A model generated the notes under the pieces. The model was not told the origin of the DNA. It did not search any database and saw only the letters and a program-made list of their open reading frames with translations. Source: Rhodobacteraceae bacterium UBA1957 (GTDB taxonomy: Bacteria > Pseudomonadota > Alphaproteobacteria > Rhodobacterales > Rhodobacteraceae). From it: DNA of 31,347 nucleotides. Shown here in pieces: positions 1 to 6,709 of this stretch. The DNA lies in contig DDEJ01000013.1 in assembly GCA_002336405.1 (NCBI GenBank), forward strand, positions 14,415-45,761, in the 5' to 3' direction. Every line of letters starts with the position of its first letter. Positions within the stretch are counted from its first letter, which is position 1. A program made the translations under genes and the position numbers.

Positions 1-21
1 GCGCAGACCTGCACCGCACCT

Positions 22-759
22 TTAAAGCCAGGCCTTTACGCCGTCGTGTTCCGGCCATGAAAACTCTGTCGCCAGCAACGCCTCAAGCGCAACGCCAAAA
101 CAGCTGCGCGGCAGAATGACCAGCATTTGAGCTGCCGAAACCCTAAGATGTACCGGCCCCTTTGCCAGATTAGAGGTGCCGATAGTTTGACCCGGTTCAA
201 ACCTCAACCCATCAATCGGCCAAAACAACCCGTCCGAAGTCCCTTGCACAGCCCCCATGGGAAACAGCGACACCCGCGTCTGTTCTGGCAGCTCAAGCGA
301 GATCTCTGGCGGCGCGAGAAACACCACATCTTCCGCGCCCAGAAGCATGCAGCGCTGGTGGCAATACCGCAAAAGGCCGTGAAATACCGCCATCTGATGA
401 TCTATTCGCCCACCGGCAAAGCCCAGTCCCAAGATCAAAGGCGCCGAAATATGACTCAGACATTTTTCGAAATCTGTGCTGTTCTGCTCAGCGATCAAAT
501 GCAGGCAGTCGGGCGAAATCTGGCTGCGCGCCCACGGGCTGATCGAATCTAGATCACCAATCACCGCCTCAGGTTTGATATCATGCGCCAAAAGCGCATC
601 TGCGCCCCCATCAGCCGCAACAAAACAATCACTTTGCGCCTTGGCCAAAGCCAAATCTGCTGCACCGCAGGGGCCCCCTCCGATAAGCACCAGCAGTCTG
701 TCGGTGTGAACCAGATGATTAAATTTGTCCAAATTATTTTTCCCGCACAAAATCGCCAT
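22..759 (-). CDS. thiN: Thiamine pyrophosphokinase
   Basis: Likely transfers pyrophosphate from ATP to thiamine, giving thiamine diphosphate, the cofactor of pyruvate and 2-oxoglutarate dehydrogenases and transketolase; cytosolic. The 245-residue protein has the family landmarks: an N-terminal IGGGP strand-turn (about residues 26-30), AADGGAD (48-54), the metal/substrate motif GDLDS (68-72) and STDFEK (94-99), followed by GLGFAGGRIDH and a beta-rich C-terminal half ending in a typical SxxxVxL-like region. Length fits bacterial ThiN. The ATG at 759 is preceded by no clear Shine-Dalgarno; the repeated ATGGCGAT around the start makes the exact N-terminus uncertain by about ten residues. It stands alone, divergent from the small ORF and the 300-residue gene to its right. 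Family assignment is by recognised motifs and is fairly secure. Confidence 0.9.
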   Translation of the reverse strand: MAILCGKNNLDKFNHLVHTDRLLVLIGGGPCGAADLALAKAQSDCFVAADGGADALLAHDIKPEAVIGDLDSISPWARSQISPDCLHLIAEQNSTDFEKCLSHISAPLILGLGFAGGRIDHQMAVFHGLLRYCHQRCMLLGAEDVVFLAPPEISLELPEQTRVSLFPMGAVQGTSDGLFWPIDGLRFEPGQTIGTSNLAKGPVHLRVSAAQMLVILPRSCFGVALEALLATEFSWPEHDGVKAWL

Positions 760-821
760 AATATCGCCATGAACTCATAAGCAGACTACAGCCATCAAGA
801 CCAAACATTCTCGGAGCAACG

Positions 822-1001
822 ATGCTAAACCTTTTCAAGAAAGGGAAGCGCAAAGAACAATTCGTTTTGCGATTAGCTCGCTTAGTGAAACAGAATGTGC
901 ATGAGAAAAAGCGAGACCCGACCGGTCTGGCAGGGGGGGTACTGCGCGGTACTGCAGGCCAGAAACCGATGCGGTCCAAGCCCTCATCGCAACGGATCTG
1001 A
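822..1001 (+). CDS. Possible small basic protein, 59 residues
   Basis: An open frame starting ATG at 822 and ending TGA at 999-1001. It has a good Shine-Dalgarno (GGAG, five bases before the ATG) and a strongly basic composition rich in Lys and Arg, beginning MLNLFKKGKRKEQ. It lies 30 bases upstream of, and on the same strand as, the 300-residue uncharacterised gene, so the two could be cotranscribed. I recognise no family. Support is only the ribosome binding site, the position and the absence of a competing gene; chance is a real alternative for a frame this short. Confidence 0.3.
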   Translation: MLNLFKKGKRKEQFVLRLARLVKQNVHEKKRDPTGLAGGVLRGTAGQKPMRSKPSSQRI

Positions 1002-1031
1002 CGGACGGGAGCAAGAGTTGAAAGGTGTAAG

Positions 1032-1934
1032 ATGCCAAATATTCCATTAGACTTGCCGCACAAAGGGCCATTACAAAACGGACCCTCACAACATCCCAAA
1101 AACAGCGACACCGCTCGCCTTTCATCTGCCACCAACAAAGCAAAAATAGATGCACAGCGCCTGCCGTCGATGGATGATACGGAACACAGCGATCAAAAAA
1201 GACAAGACATCCCTCAAAACGTGGACGACTGTCAAAACATTACGGCCATGTCGCGCCTATTGGATAAGACCAACAGCCAGATGGAAGCGCTGGAGACCAA
1301 AACCCAACGCAACATGATGGCTCAGCTGCGATCGGCTTTTGCAATGATTCTCGCAGATCAGAAAAACCCAGAGGTTGTTTTGAGGGCACCAGCCCCAAAA
1401 GAAGCAGAGACGGCAAACGATCAAACAATGGATGCGCAAACACCGATGACGGCGTCTTCTCACGCTATTTTGAAGTTACCGCCTGAACTCAGGGTGGAGC
1501 CTCAAGCGCCAAGCACCGCACATGCAACCGCACCAACAGCACCAACAGCACAGCCAAGCGACCAGACAGCCCGACAGACCATTAAAATACCCACTGATAA
1601 AACAATCGACGCAGCACCCAGCGAGACAGTCACGGAAGTCACCACAGACATCAGTTTCGCAGAATTTGCTTTAAAAATGGATGTACGCACCATAAAAGAC
1701 CTGTTGGAAATTGCGGTGGTCTATCTATCCGTTATGAAAGGCCAAGCCTATTTTTCGGGCCCCGACATCATGCAATTGCTCCGAAAGCAGCTCGCAGAAA
1801 GGTTTGACAAAGATACCAGTTGGAAGTGTTTCCACGCAATGCGCCACGATGGGAAGATTGAAAAACTAGGACCGGCGAAATTTCGTATCACCGCCAAAAT
1901 CGGCTATTACATAGAAGAAGAGGCCCTCCCCTAA
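1032..1934 (+). CDS. Uncharacterised protein, disordered N-terminus with compact C-terminal domain
   Basis: I do not recognise this 300-residue protein. Residues 1-70 are polar and probably disordered. Residues about 72-108 form a likely amphipathic or coiled-coil helix. Residues about 115-205 are an Ala/Thr/Pro/Gln-rich linker. Residues about 208-300 look folded: two helices (FAEFALKMDVRTIKDLLEI), then SGPDIMQLL, a third helix, and a short beta hairpin (HDGKIEKLGPAKFRIT). This helix-helix-helix-hairpin order resembles a winged-helix fold, but that is inference. There is no signal peptide or membrane segment. The start has an AAGG Shine-Dalgarno six bases upstream. It is convergent with the DUF2842-purA pair. 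The layout would suit an adaptor or regulatory protein, but no function can be assigned. Confidence 0.75.
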   Translation: MPNIPLDLPHKGPLQNGPSQHPKNSDTARLSSATNKAKIDAQRLPSMDDTEHSDQKRQDIPQNVDDCQNITAMSRLLDKTNSQMEALETKTQRNMMAQLRSAFAMILADQKNPEVVLRAPAPKEAETANDQTMDAQTPMTASSHAILKLPPELRVEPQAPSTAHATAPTAPTAQPSDQTARQTIKIPTDKTIDAAPSETVTEVTTDISFAEFALKMDVRTIKDLLEIAVVYLSVMKGQAYFSGPDIMQLLRKQLAERFDKDTSWKCFHAMRHDGKIEKLGPAKFRITAKIGYYIEEEALP

Positions 1935-1950
1935 CAGGTTAAACCCAAAT

Positions 1951-2005
1951 CTAACTTGAGATGGGGCCGCAGACGCTTGCAGCGGCAAGTAAACCCCAGA
2001 GTTAG
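1951..2005. terminator. Nested hairpin between convergent genes, candidate bidirectional terminator
   Basis: Three nested complementary pairs are visible: CTAACT (1951-1956) with AGTTAG (2000-2005), GGGG (1963-1966) with CCCC (1994-1997), and GCCGC (1966-1970) with GCGGC (1982-1986); the second and third share one base. It sits between the 3' ends of the 300-residue gene (+) and DUF2842 (-). There is no strong T-run, though the minus-strand exit (ATTTGGGTTT) is T-rich. Confidence 0.4.
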
Positions 2006-2059
2006 AAACTCAACCTCACCCCCGCGGTCTGCAGCCGCGCACCCCAAAAATCTCAGATA

Positions 2060-2284
2060 TTATGGTTCGTCCTGATCGGGATCGGCTTGCCCGATGCCTT
2101 TGAATATATATTTAAACGGCAGCGCCCATATCACGCCAAGGCCGATGTATATCCCCAACTCAACCAGCATCGGCGGCCGGCCCAGCAAGTTTGAAATCGT
2201 CACCGCGGCAACGACATAAACAGGCAACCCTAAAAGAAGGATCACCAGTGACCAACGGCGGCGGGCTTTATAAGATAAGGGCAT
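2060..2284 (-). CDS. DUF2842 family small membrane protein
   Basis: A 74-residue protein of unknown function that matches the alphaproteobacterial DUF2842 pattern: a basic N-terminus (PLSYKARRRW), a first membrane segment (about residues 11-30), a short linker with RPPMLVELGIYI, a second membrane segment (about 38-56), then a polar tail ending in DPDQDEP. Two transmembrane helices are predicted, so it should sit in the inner membrane. The ATG at 2284 overlaps the purA stop by one base (TGATG), so it is translationally coupled to purA; a TTG one codon earlier is less likely. The link to purA is by position only and its role is unknown. Confidence 0.8.
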   Translation of the reverse strand: MPLSYKARRRWSLVILLLGLPVYVVAAVTISNLLGRPPMLVELGIYIGLGVIWALPFKYIFKGIGQADPDQDEP

Positions 2285-3576
2285 CAATCTTCAAACGGGT
2301 CCGTGACTAGGATGGTATCATCGCGCTCTGGAGACGTAGACAATAGCGCGACCGAACAATCAATCAACTCTTCCACACGGCGCACGTATTTGATCGCATT
2401 TGCCGGCAACTCCGCCCAGCTACGCGCGCCTTCAGTCGATTCGCTCCAACCAGGCATTTCCTCGTATATCGGCGTACAACGCGCCTGTTGGTCTGCCGCG
2501 GTCGGCAAATAATCCAGTCTGGCGCCATCCAGCTCATAGGCCACACAGATCTTAAGCGTCTCAAACCCGTCAAGAACATCCAGCTTGGTGAAAGCGATAC
2601 CATTGACCCCGGATGTGGCGCAGGTCTGGCGCACCAGCACCGCGTCAAACCAGCCACAGCGCCGTTTGCGCCCGGTCACAGTGCCAAATTCATGCCCGCG
2701 CTCGCCAAGACGCTGCCCGTCGGCATCATCCAACTCGACCGGAAACGGCCCCTCGCCAACGCGGGTGGTATAGGCTTTGACGATGCCCAGAACAAAATCG
2801 ATCGATCCCGGCCCAATGCCGGTGCCAGTGGCGGCTTGACCGGCAATCACATTCGAAGAGGTGACAAAAGGATAGGTCCCAAAATCAATATCCAACAGGG
2901 CGCCCTGAGCACCTTCGAACAGAATGCGTTTGCCGGCTTTGCGCTTTTCGTTCAACACCTTCCAGACCGGCGCCGCATAAGGCAGTACCGCACCGGCGAT
3001 GTCGTGCAATTGTGCCAACAGTGCTGCGCGGTCCACCGGCGGCAAGCCCAGCCCGCGGCGCAGCGCATCATGATGCACCAAGGCGCGATCAACGCGGGTC
3101 TCCAGCGTGGCTGAATCAGCCAGATCCGCAACGCGCACCGAGCGCCGGCCAACTTTATCTTCGTAGGCCGGTCCAATACCGCGTCCTGTGGTGCCGATTT
3201 TAGCCACTGAATTTTGCGCTTCTCGGGCGCGATCCAGTTCCCCGTGGATCGGAAGAATCAGTGGCGTGTTTTCAGCCACCAACAAAGTGTCGGGATTGAT
3301 GGTCACGCCTTGTCCACGCAGCTGGTCAATTTCTTTGATAAGATGCCAGGGATCAAGCACCACGCCATTGCCGATAACCGACAGTTTTCCACCGCGCACA
3401 ATCCCTGAGGGCAGCAGCGACAATTTGAAAACTTCTCCATCAATTACAAGGGTATGGCCGGCATTGTGACCGCCCTGAAACCGGGCGATCACATCCGCCC
3501 GCTCGCTGAGCCAATCCACGATTTTGCCTTTTCCCTCATCGCCCCACTGGGCGCCGACTACGACGACATTTGCCAT
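2284..3576 (-). CDS. purA: Adenylosuccinate synthase
   Basis: Condenses IMP and aspartate with GTP hydrolysis to adenylosuccinate, the first committed step of AMP synthesis; cytosolic. The 430 residues match the usual length. The GTP/IMP loop GDEGKGK is at 12-18, followed by [11 protein letters not shown] with the catalytic His. [14 protein letters not shown] (near 128-141) and [13 protein letters not shown] in the second half are also family signatures. The start ATG has AGGG upstream (AAAGGGTCATC). It is followed immediately by the DUF2842 gene. A long inverted repeat lies 43 bases upstream of its start and may influence expression. The identification is secure. Confidence 0.97.
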   Translation of the reverse strand: MANVVVVGAQWGDEGKGKIVDWLSERADVIARFQGGHNAGHTLVIDGEVFKLSLLPSGIVRGGKLSVIGNGVVLDPWHLIKEIDQLRGQGVTINPDTLLVAENTPLILPIHGELDRAREAQNSVAKIGTTGRGIGPAYEDKVGRRSVRVADLADSATLETRVDRALVHHDALRRGLGLPPVDRAALLAQLHDIAGAVLPYAAPVWKVLNEKRKAGKRILFEGAQGALLDIDFGTYPFVTSSNVIAGQAATGTGIGPGSIDFVLGIVKAYTTRVGEGPFPVELDDADGQRLGERGHEFGTVTGRKRRCGWFDAVLVRQTCATSGVNGIAFTKLDVLDGFETLKICVAYELDGARLDYLPTAADQQARCTPIYEEMPGWSESTEGARSWAELPANAIKYVRRVEELIDCSVALLSTSPERDDTILVTDPFED

Positions 3577-3618
3577 GATGACCCTTTGTTAATTCCGCCA
3601 AACCCGCGCTGTATAGCG

Positions 3619-3664
3619 GTCTGTCTTGCGAGAGGAAACCGTTAATCCATCTCATAAGACAGAC
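3619..3664. repeat. Nine-base perfect inverted repeat upstream of purA
   Basis: GTCTGTCTT (3619-3627) pairs with AAGACAGAC (3656-3664), and inside it GAG (3630-3632) can pair with CTC (3651-3653) across a two-by-two internal loop. It lies 43 bases before the purA start and about 80 bases after the dehydrogenase stop. It could be a terminator of the upstream gene, a purA leader structure or an operator; no poly-T follows either arm on the minus strand. Confidence 0.45.
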
Positions 3665-3743
3665 TGCAACATCAGCAAAGCCGCGCCGGCAAGTCCGCTG
3701 CCAGTATGAGCTGCCAATCAGGAATTGCCATTTCAAGCCCGCT

Positions 3744-4523
3744 TTACAGCGTGGCGTTGACCGCACCGCCATCAAGCAAAATATTCTGACCAACGATGAA
3801 GCCCGCATGCTGCGAGCATAAAAATGCACAGGCTGCCCCAAATTCAGCAGCAGTGCCATAGCGCCCGGCAGGGATCATGGCACAACGTTGCGCCTGCGCC
3901 TCTTGCAAAGAAATGCCCTGCGCTTTGCACACGCCGGCATCCAGAGACGCGGCCCGGTCGGTGGCGTGAATTCCCGGCAACAGATTGTTAATCGTCACAC
4001 CCGTGCCGGCAACTTGCCGTGCCGTTCCCGCGACATATCCCGTCAGGCCAGTACGCGCCGCATTCGACAGACCCAAAACGCCAATCGGTGCTTTGACCGA
4101 CTGACTGGTGATGTTGACCACCCGGCCCCAGCTACGGGCAGACATCTGTGGCAAAAGCGCTTTCATCAGCGCAATCGGGGTCAGCATATTTGCATCCAGC
4201 GCACGGATAAAATCATCGCGGTCCCAATCGCTCCACAGACCCGGAGGCGGACCTCCGGCATTGGTCACAAGAATATCAACCTGTCCTGCAGCCTCAAGCA
4301 AGGCGCTCTGACCTTGCTGGGTGGTTACATCTGTCGCAAGCGTGGTTACCTCGACGCCATGCGCATCGCGGATCGCCTGCGCCGAGGCCTCAAGCGCATC
4401 TGTGCCACGGGCATTCATCACAAGATTCACCCCCGCTGCGGCCAAGGCCTGCGCGCATCCCAATCCCAAGCCCTTGCTTGAGGCACAGACCAGTGCCCGT
4501 TTGCCGTTGATTCCAAGATCCAT
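3744..4523 (-). CDS. SDR-family oxidoreductase, atypical active site
   Basis: A 259-residue short-chain dehydrogenase-like protein with a Rossmann fold. The nucleotide loop reads CASSKGLGLG (13-22) rather than TGxxxGxG. The NAG-type motif is TNAGGPPPG (87-95), a Ser lies at 140 or 142 in NITSQS, and the C-terminus is GQNILLDGGAVNATL. The usual catalytic YxxxK is missing: the aligned stretch is LGLSNAARTGLTG (150-162), with no Tyr or Lys. This fits the beta-ketoacyl-ACP-reductase-like SDR subgroup known for imperfect motifs, so substrate and even reductase activity are uncertain. The ATG at 4523 was chosen because AAGGA lies just upstream (AGTAAGGAAAAGCAA); an in-frame extension to 4592 has no such support. 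It is divergent from prfC and stands upstream of purA with a 167-base gap. Confidence 0.85.
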   Translation of the reverse strand: MDLGINGKRALVCASSKGLGLGCAQALAAAGVNLVMNARGTDALEASAQAIRDAHGVEVTTLATDVTTQQGQSALLEAAGQVDILVTNAGGPPPGLWSDWDRDDFIRALDANMLTPIALMKALLPQMSARSWGRVVNITSQSVKAPIGVLGLSNAARTGLTGYVAGTARQVAGTGVTINNLLPGIHATDRAASLDAGVCKAQGISLQEAQAQRCAMIPAGRYGTAAEFGAACAFLCSQHAGFIVGQNILLDGGAVNATL

Positions 4524-4644
4524 TTGCTTTTCCTTACTGTCAAATATGTATCGCCGTCCGATTGGCAAACTGCTGTGTATTGGCTGCGCCATCCCGCGCC
4601 TTGGCCCTTAGGCACCAAACCGCGCGCCCCGACCCCTCTGCAGG

Positions 4645-4657
4645 GTTGATCGTCAAC
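4645..4657. promoter_or_regulatory. Perfect palindrome GTTGA-TCG-TCAAC in the SDR/prfC divergent region
   Basis: A 13-base site with two five-base arms around a three-base centre, located between the divergently transcribed dehydrogenase and prfC genes, 59 bases upstream of a candidate prfC -10 box. The symmetry and place would suit a dimeric regulator site. No regulator is identified, and a palindrome this short can occur by chance. Confidence 0.25.
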
Positions 4658-4692
4658 TATTTGGTATCAGAAAAAAAAGCAAACAGTCGATG

Positions 4693-4721
4693 CAACTGAT
4701 CGTAAAAATCAACTTTATAAT
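4693..4721 (+). promoter_or_regulatory. Candidate prfC promoter
   Basis: A perfect -10 hexamer TATAAT lies at 4716-4721. The hexamer 17 bases before it, CAACTG (4693-4698), is only a weak match to a -35. The site is 81 bases upstream of the prfC ATG, and no better candidate is seen in the gap. Confidence 0.35.
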
Positions 4722-4802
4722 CAAGCCGGCCCGCAACGCGCCGCACCCTTTATCAAATGCGGCGCCTTGCTAAACCGCCAGTGCGCCCGTATATCGCCTG
4801 CT

Positions 4803-6410
4803 ATGCAAAACACGCCTTCAAACCGCCCTGAGTTACCGGTCGAAATCGCCCGGCGCCGGACGTTTGCGATTATCTCGCACCCCGATGCTGGCAAAACCAC
4901 GCTCACCGAAAAATTTCTACTTTATGGCGGCGCGATCCAGATGGCTGGCCAGGTGCGTGCTAAAGGTGAGGCGCGGCGGACCCGGTCAGATTTCATGCAG
5001 ATGGAAAAAGACCGCGGCATTTCTGTTTCGGCCTCTGCCATGTCGTTCGACTTTCAACGCTTTCGCTTTAATCTGGTCGACACGCCCGGCCACTCGGATT
5101 TTTCTGAAGACACGTATCGCACGCTCACCGCCGTAGATGCGGCCGTGATGGTGATCGATGGCGCAAAAGGCGTGGAAAGCCAGACCCGCAAATTGTTCGA
5201 AGTTTGCCGTTTGCGCGATCTGCCGATCCTAACCTTTTGTAATAAGATGGACCGCGAAAGCCGCGATACATTTGAAATAATAGATGAAATTCAAGAGAAC
5301 CTTGCGATTGACGTGACCCCAGCAAGTTGGCCAATCGGCACTGGCGCCGATTTTATGGGCTGTTATGATTTGCTGCGGGACCGGTTGGAACTAATGGACC
5401 GAGCTGACCGCAATAAGGTGGCCGCATCCTTAGAAATTAACGGATTAGACGACCCGCAACTCGACCAGCACGTGCCAGCGCATCTGTTAGAAAAACTGCG
5501 CGAAGAGGTCGAGATGGCCCGCGAATTGATGCCGCCTTTAGACCCGCAAGCCCTGCTTGAGGGTAATCTTTCCCCGATCTGGTTTGGCTCGGCAATCAAC
5601 TCGTTTGGCGTCAAAGAACTGATGGACGGAATTGGAAAGTTCGGGCCCGAGCCACAAATCCAGGAAGCAGACCCACGTCAGATTGCCCCCGAAGAAACCA
5701 AGGTGGCGGGCTTTGTGTTCAAAGTGCAGGCCAATATGGACCCCAAACACCGCGATAGGGTGGCTTTTGTGCGCATGGCATCGGGTCACTTCAAACGCGG
5801 CATGAAACTGACCCATGTGCGCAGTAAAAAACTGATGACCATCACCAATCCAGTGCTGTTTCTCGCCTCGGACCGGGAATTGGCGGACGAGGCGTGGGCC
5901 GGAGACATCATCGGCATCCCGAACCATGGCCAGTTGCGCATCGGAGACACGCTGACCGAGGGCGAAATGATCAAGGTCAACGGTATTCCCAGCTTTGCCC
6001 CCGAACTGCTACAGAGCTGTCGCGCCGGCGATCCGATGAAGGCCAAACATTTAGAAAAAGCCCTGATGCAATTCGCCGAAGAAGGCGCCGCAAAAGTGTT
6101 CAAACCGGCTTTTGGGTCAGGCTTTATCGTCGGGGTTGTGGGCGCGCTGCAATTCGAGGTTCTGGCCAGCCGGATCGAGTTGGAATACGGCCTGCCCGTG
6201 CGCTTTGAAGTCAGCCAGTTCACCTCGGCGCGCTGGGTCAGCGGCGCCAAGCTTGCGATGGATAAATTTGTGACCGCCAACAAAGCCCATATCAGCCACG
6301 ACCATGACGGCGACGTGGTTTATCTGACACGGCTGAAATGGGATATTGATCGGGTGGAACGGGATTATCCAGACGTAAGCCTAACGGCTACAAAAGAAAT
6401 GATGGTGTGA
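4803..6410 (+). CDS. prfC: Peptide chain release factor 3 (RF3)
   Basis: A GTPase that removes RF1 and RF2 from the ribosome after peptide release. The 535-residue form chosen here is close to the family norm of about 530. The G1 loop is SHPDAGKTT (25-33), G3 is DTPGHSDFSEDTYR, and G4 is NKMDR. The RF3-type effector stretch (TRSDFMQMEKDRGISV) sits between them, with translation-factor domain II and the C-terminal RF3 domain (QFEVLASRIELEYGLPV and beyond) following. The ATG at 4803 starts MQNTPSNRPELPVEIARRRTF, as in relatives; an in-frame TTG at 4767 has no ribosome site. The Shine-Dalgarno is weak. The gene is monocistronic by position, with a long gap on both sides. The call is secure. Confidence 0.96.
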   Translation: MQNTPSNRPELPVEIARRRTFAIISHPDAGKTTLTEKFLLYGGAIQMAGQVRAKGEARRTRSDFMQMEKDRGISVSASAMSFDFQRFRFNLVDTPGHSDFSEDTYRTLTAVDAAVMVIDGAKGVESQTRKLFEVCRLRDLPILTFCNKMDRESRDTFEIIDEIQENLAIDVTPASWPIGTGADFMGCYDLLRDRLELMDRADRNKVAASLEINGLDDPQLDQHVPAHLLEKLREEVEMARELMPPLDPQALLEGNLSPIWFGSAINSFGVKELMDGIGKFGPEPQIQEADPRQIAPEETKVAGFVFKVQANMDPKHRDRVAFVRMASGHFKRGMKLTHVRSKKLMTITNPVLFLASDRELADEAWAGDIIGIPNHGQLRIGDTLTEGEMIKVNGIPSFAPELLQSCRAGDPMKAKHLEKALMQFAEEGAAKVFKPAFGSGFIVGVVGALQFEVLASRIELEYGLPVRFEVSQFTSARWVSGAKLAMDKFVTANKAHISHDHDGDVVYLTRLKWDIDRVERDYPDVSLTATKEMMV

Positions 6411-6443
6411 GGCGTTTGGACCTCAGACCCCTAATCAGCACAC

Positions 6444-6536
6444 GACATCTATCAATGGTGGCAAGGGATTCGGCATCGCGTGCAAGCTTAAAAATACCCA
6501 AAAAACTTGGCGTTTGACTATAAGATGTCTTTTTTT
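6444..6536 (+). terminator. T-tailed structured element after prfC, candidate terminator or small RNA
   Basis: GACATCT (6444-6450) pairs with AGATGTC (6523-6529), and the second arm is followed directly by seven T residues (6530-6536). The 72-base interior holds a small hairpin, CCAA-AAAAC-TTGG. A stem closing onto a T-run is how an intrinsic terminator or the 3' end of a small RNA looks, but the large loop makes this tentative. It begins 34 bases after the prfC stop. Confidence 0.35.
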
Positions 6537-6600
6537 ACGCAACTTTGAACGAAAAAAACCCACAATGCCGCTCCACTAACGCCCAAAATGGCCACAGCGA

Positions 6601-6629
6601 TTGACCCCGACCTTATTCCTAGGTTAGAA
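6601..6629 (+). promoter_or_regulatory. Candidate promoter of the DEAD-box helicase gene
   Basis: TTGACC (6601-6606) and TTAGAA (6624-6629) are separated by exactly 17 bases, a good sigma70-type arrangement. It would give a 5' leader of roughly 75 bases before the ATG at 6710, containing the palindromes at 6681-6703. Confidence 0.45.
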
Positions 6630-6680
6630 GCTAAGCCAAAGACGGGTCAGTCGACCCAACGCCAGCCATACGCAACGGGC

Positions 6681-6703
6681 GACATATGTCCGTTAATAAA
6701 CGG
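6681..6703 (+). repeat. Two adjoining palindromes in front of the helicase start codon
   Basis: GACATATGTC (6681-6690) is a perfect ten-base palindrome. It adjoins CCGTT-AATA-AACGG (6690-6703), a perfect five-base stem with a four-base loop that ends six bases before the ATG at 6710. The pair occupies the ribosome-binding region, so the structure could affect translation initiation. An alternative ATG at 6686 lies inside the first palindrome. Confidence 0.4.
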
Positions 6704-6709
6704 ATATAT

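Noticed and set aside
734..1155. Minus-strand frames of 106 and 134 residues covering the small-ORF region
   Set aside because: They overlap the start of the 300-residue gene, end in or near thiN, and resemble no family; the Cys/Phe-rich composition suggests noise.
2488..3114. 208-residue plus-strand frame opposite purA
   Set aside because: It is entirely antisense to purA, with no recognisable domain; such frames are common opposite GC-rich genes.
6405..6427. TGAGG/CCTCA hairpin at the prfC stop codon
   Set aside because: Only five base pairs with an eight-base loop and no T-run; too weak to call a terminator.
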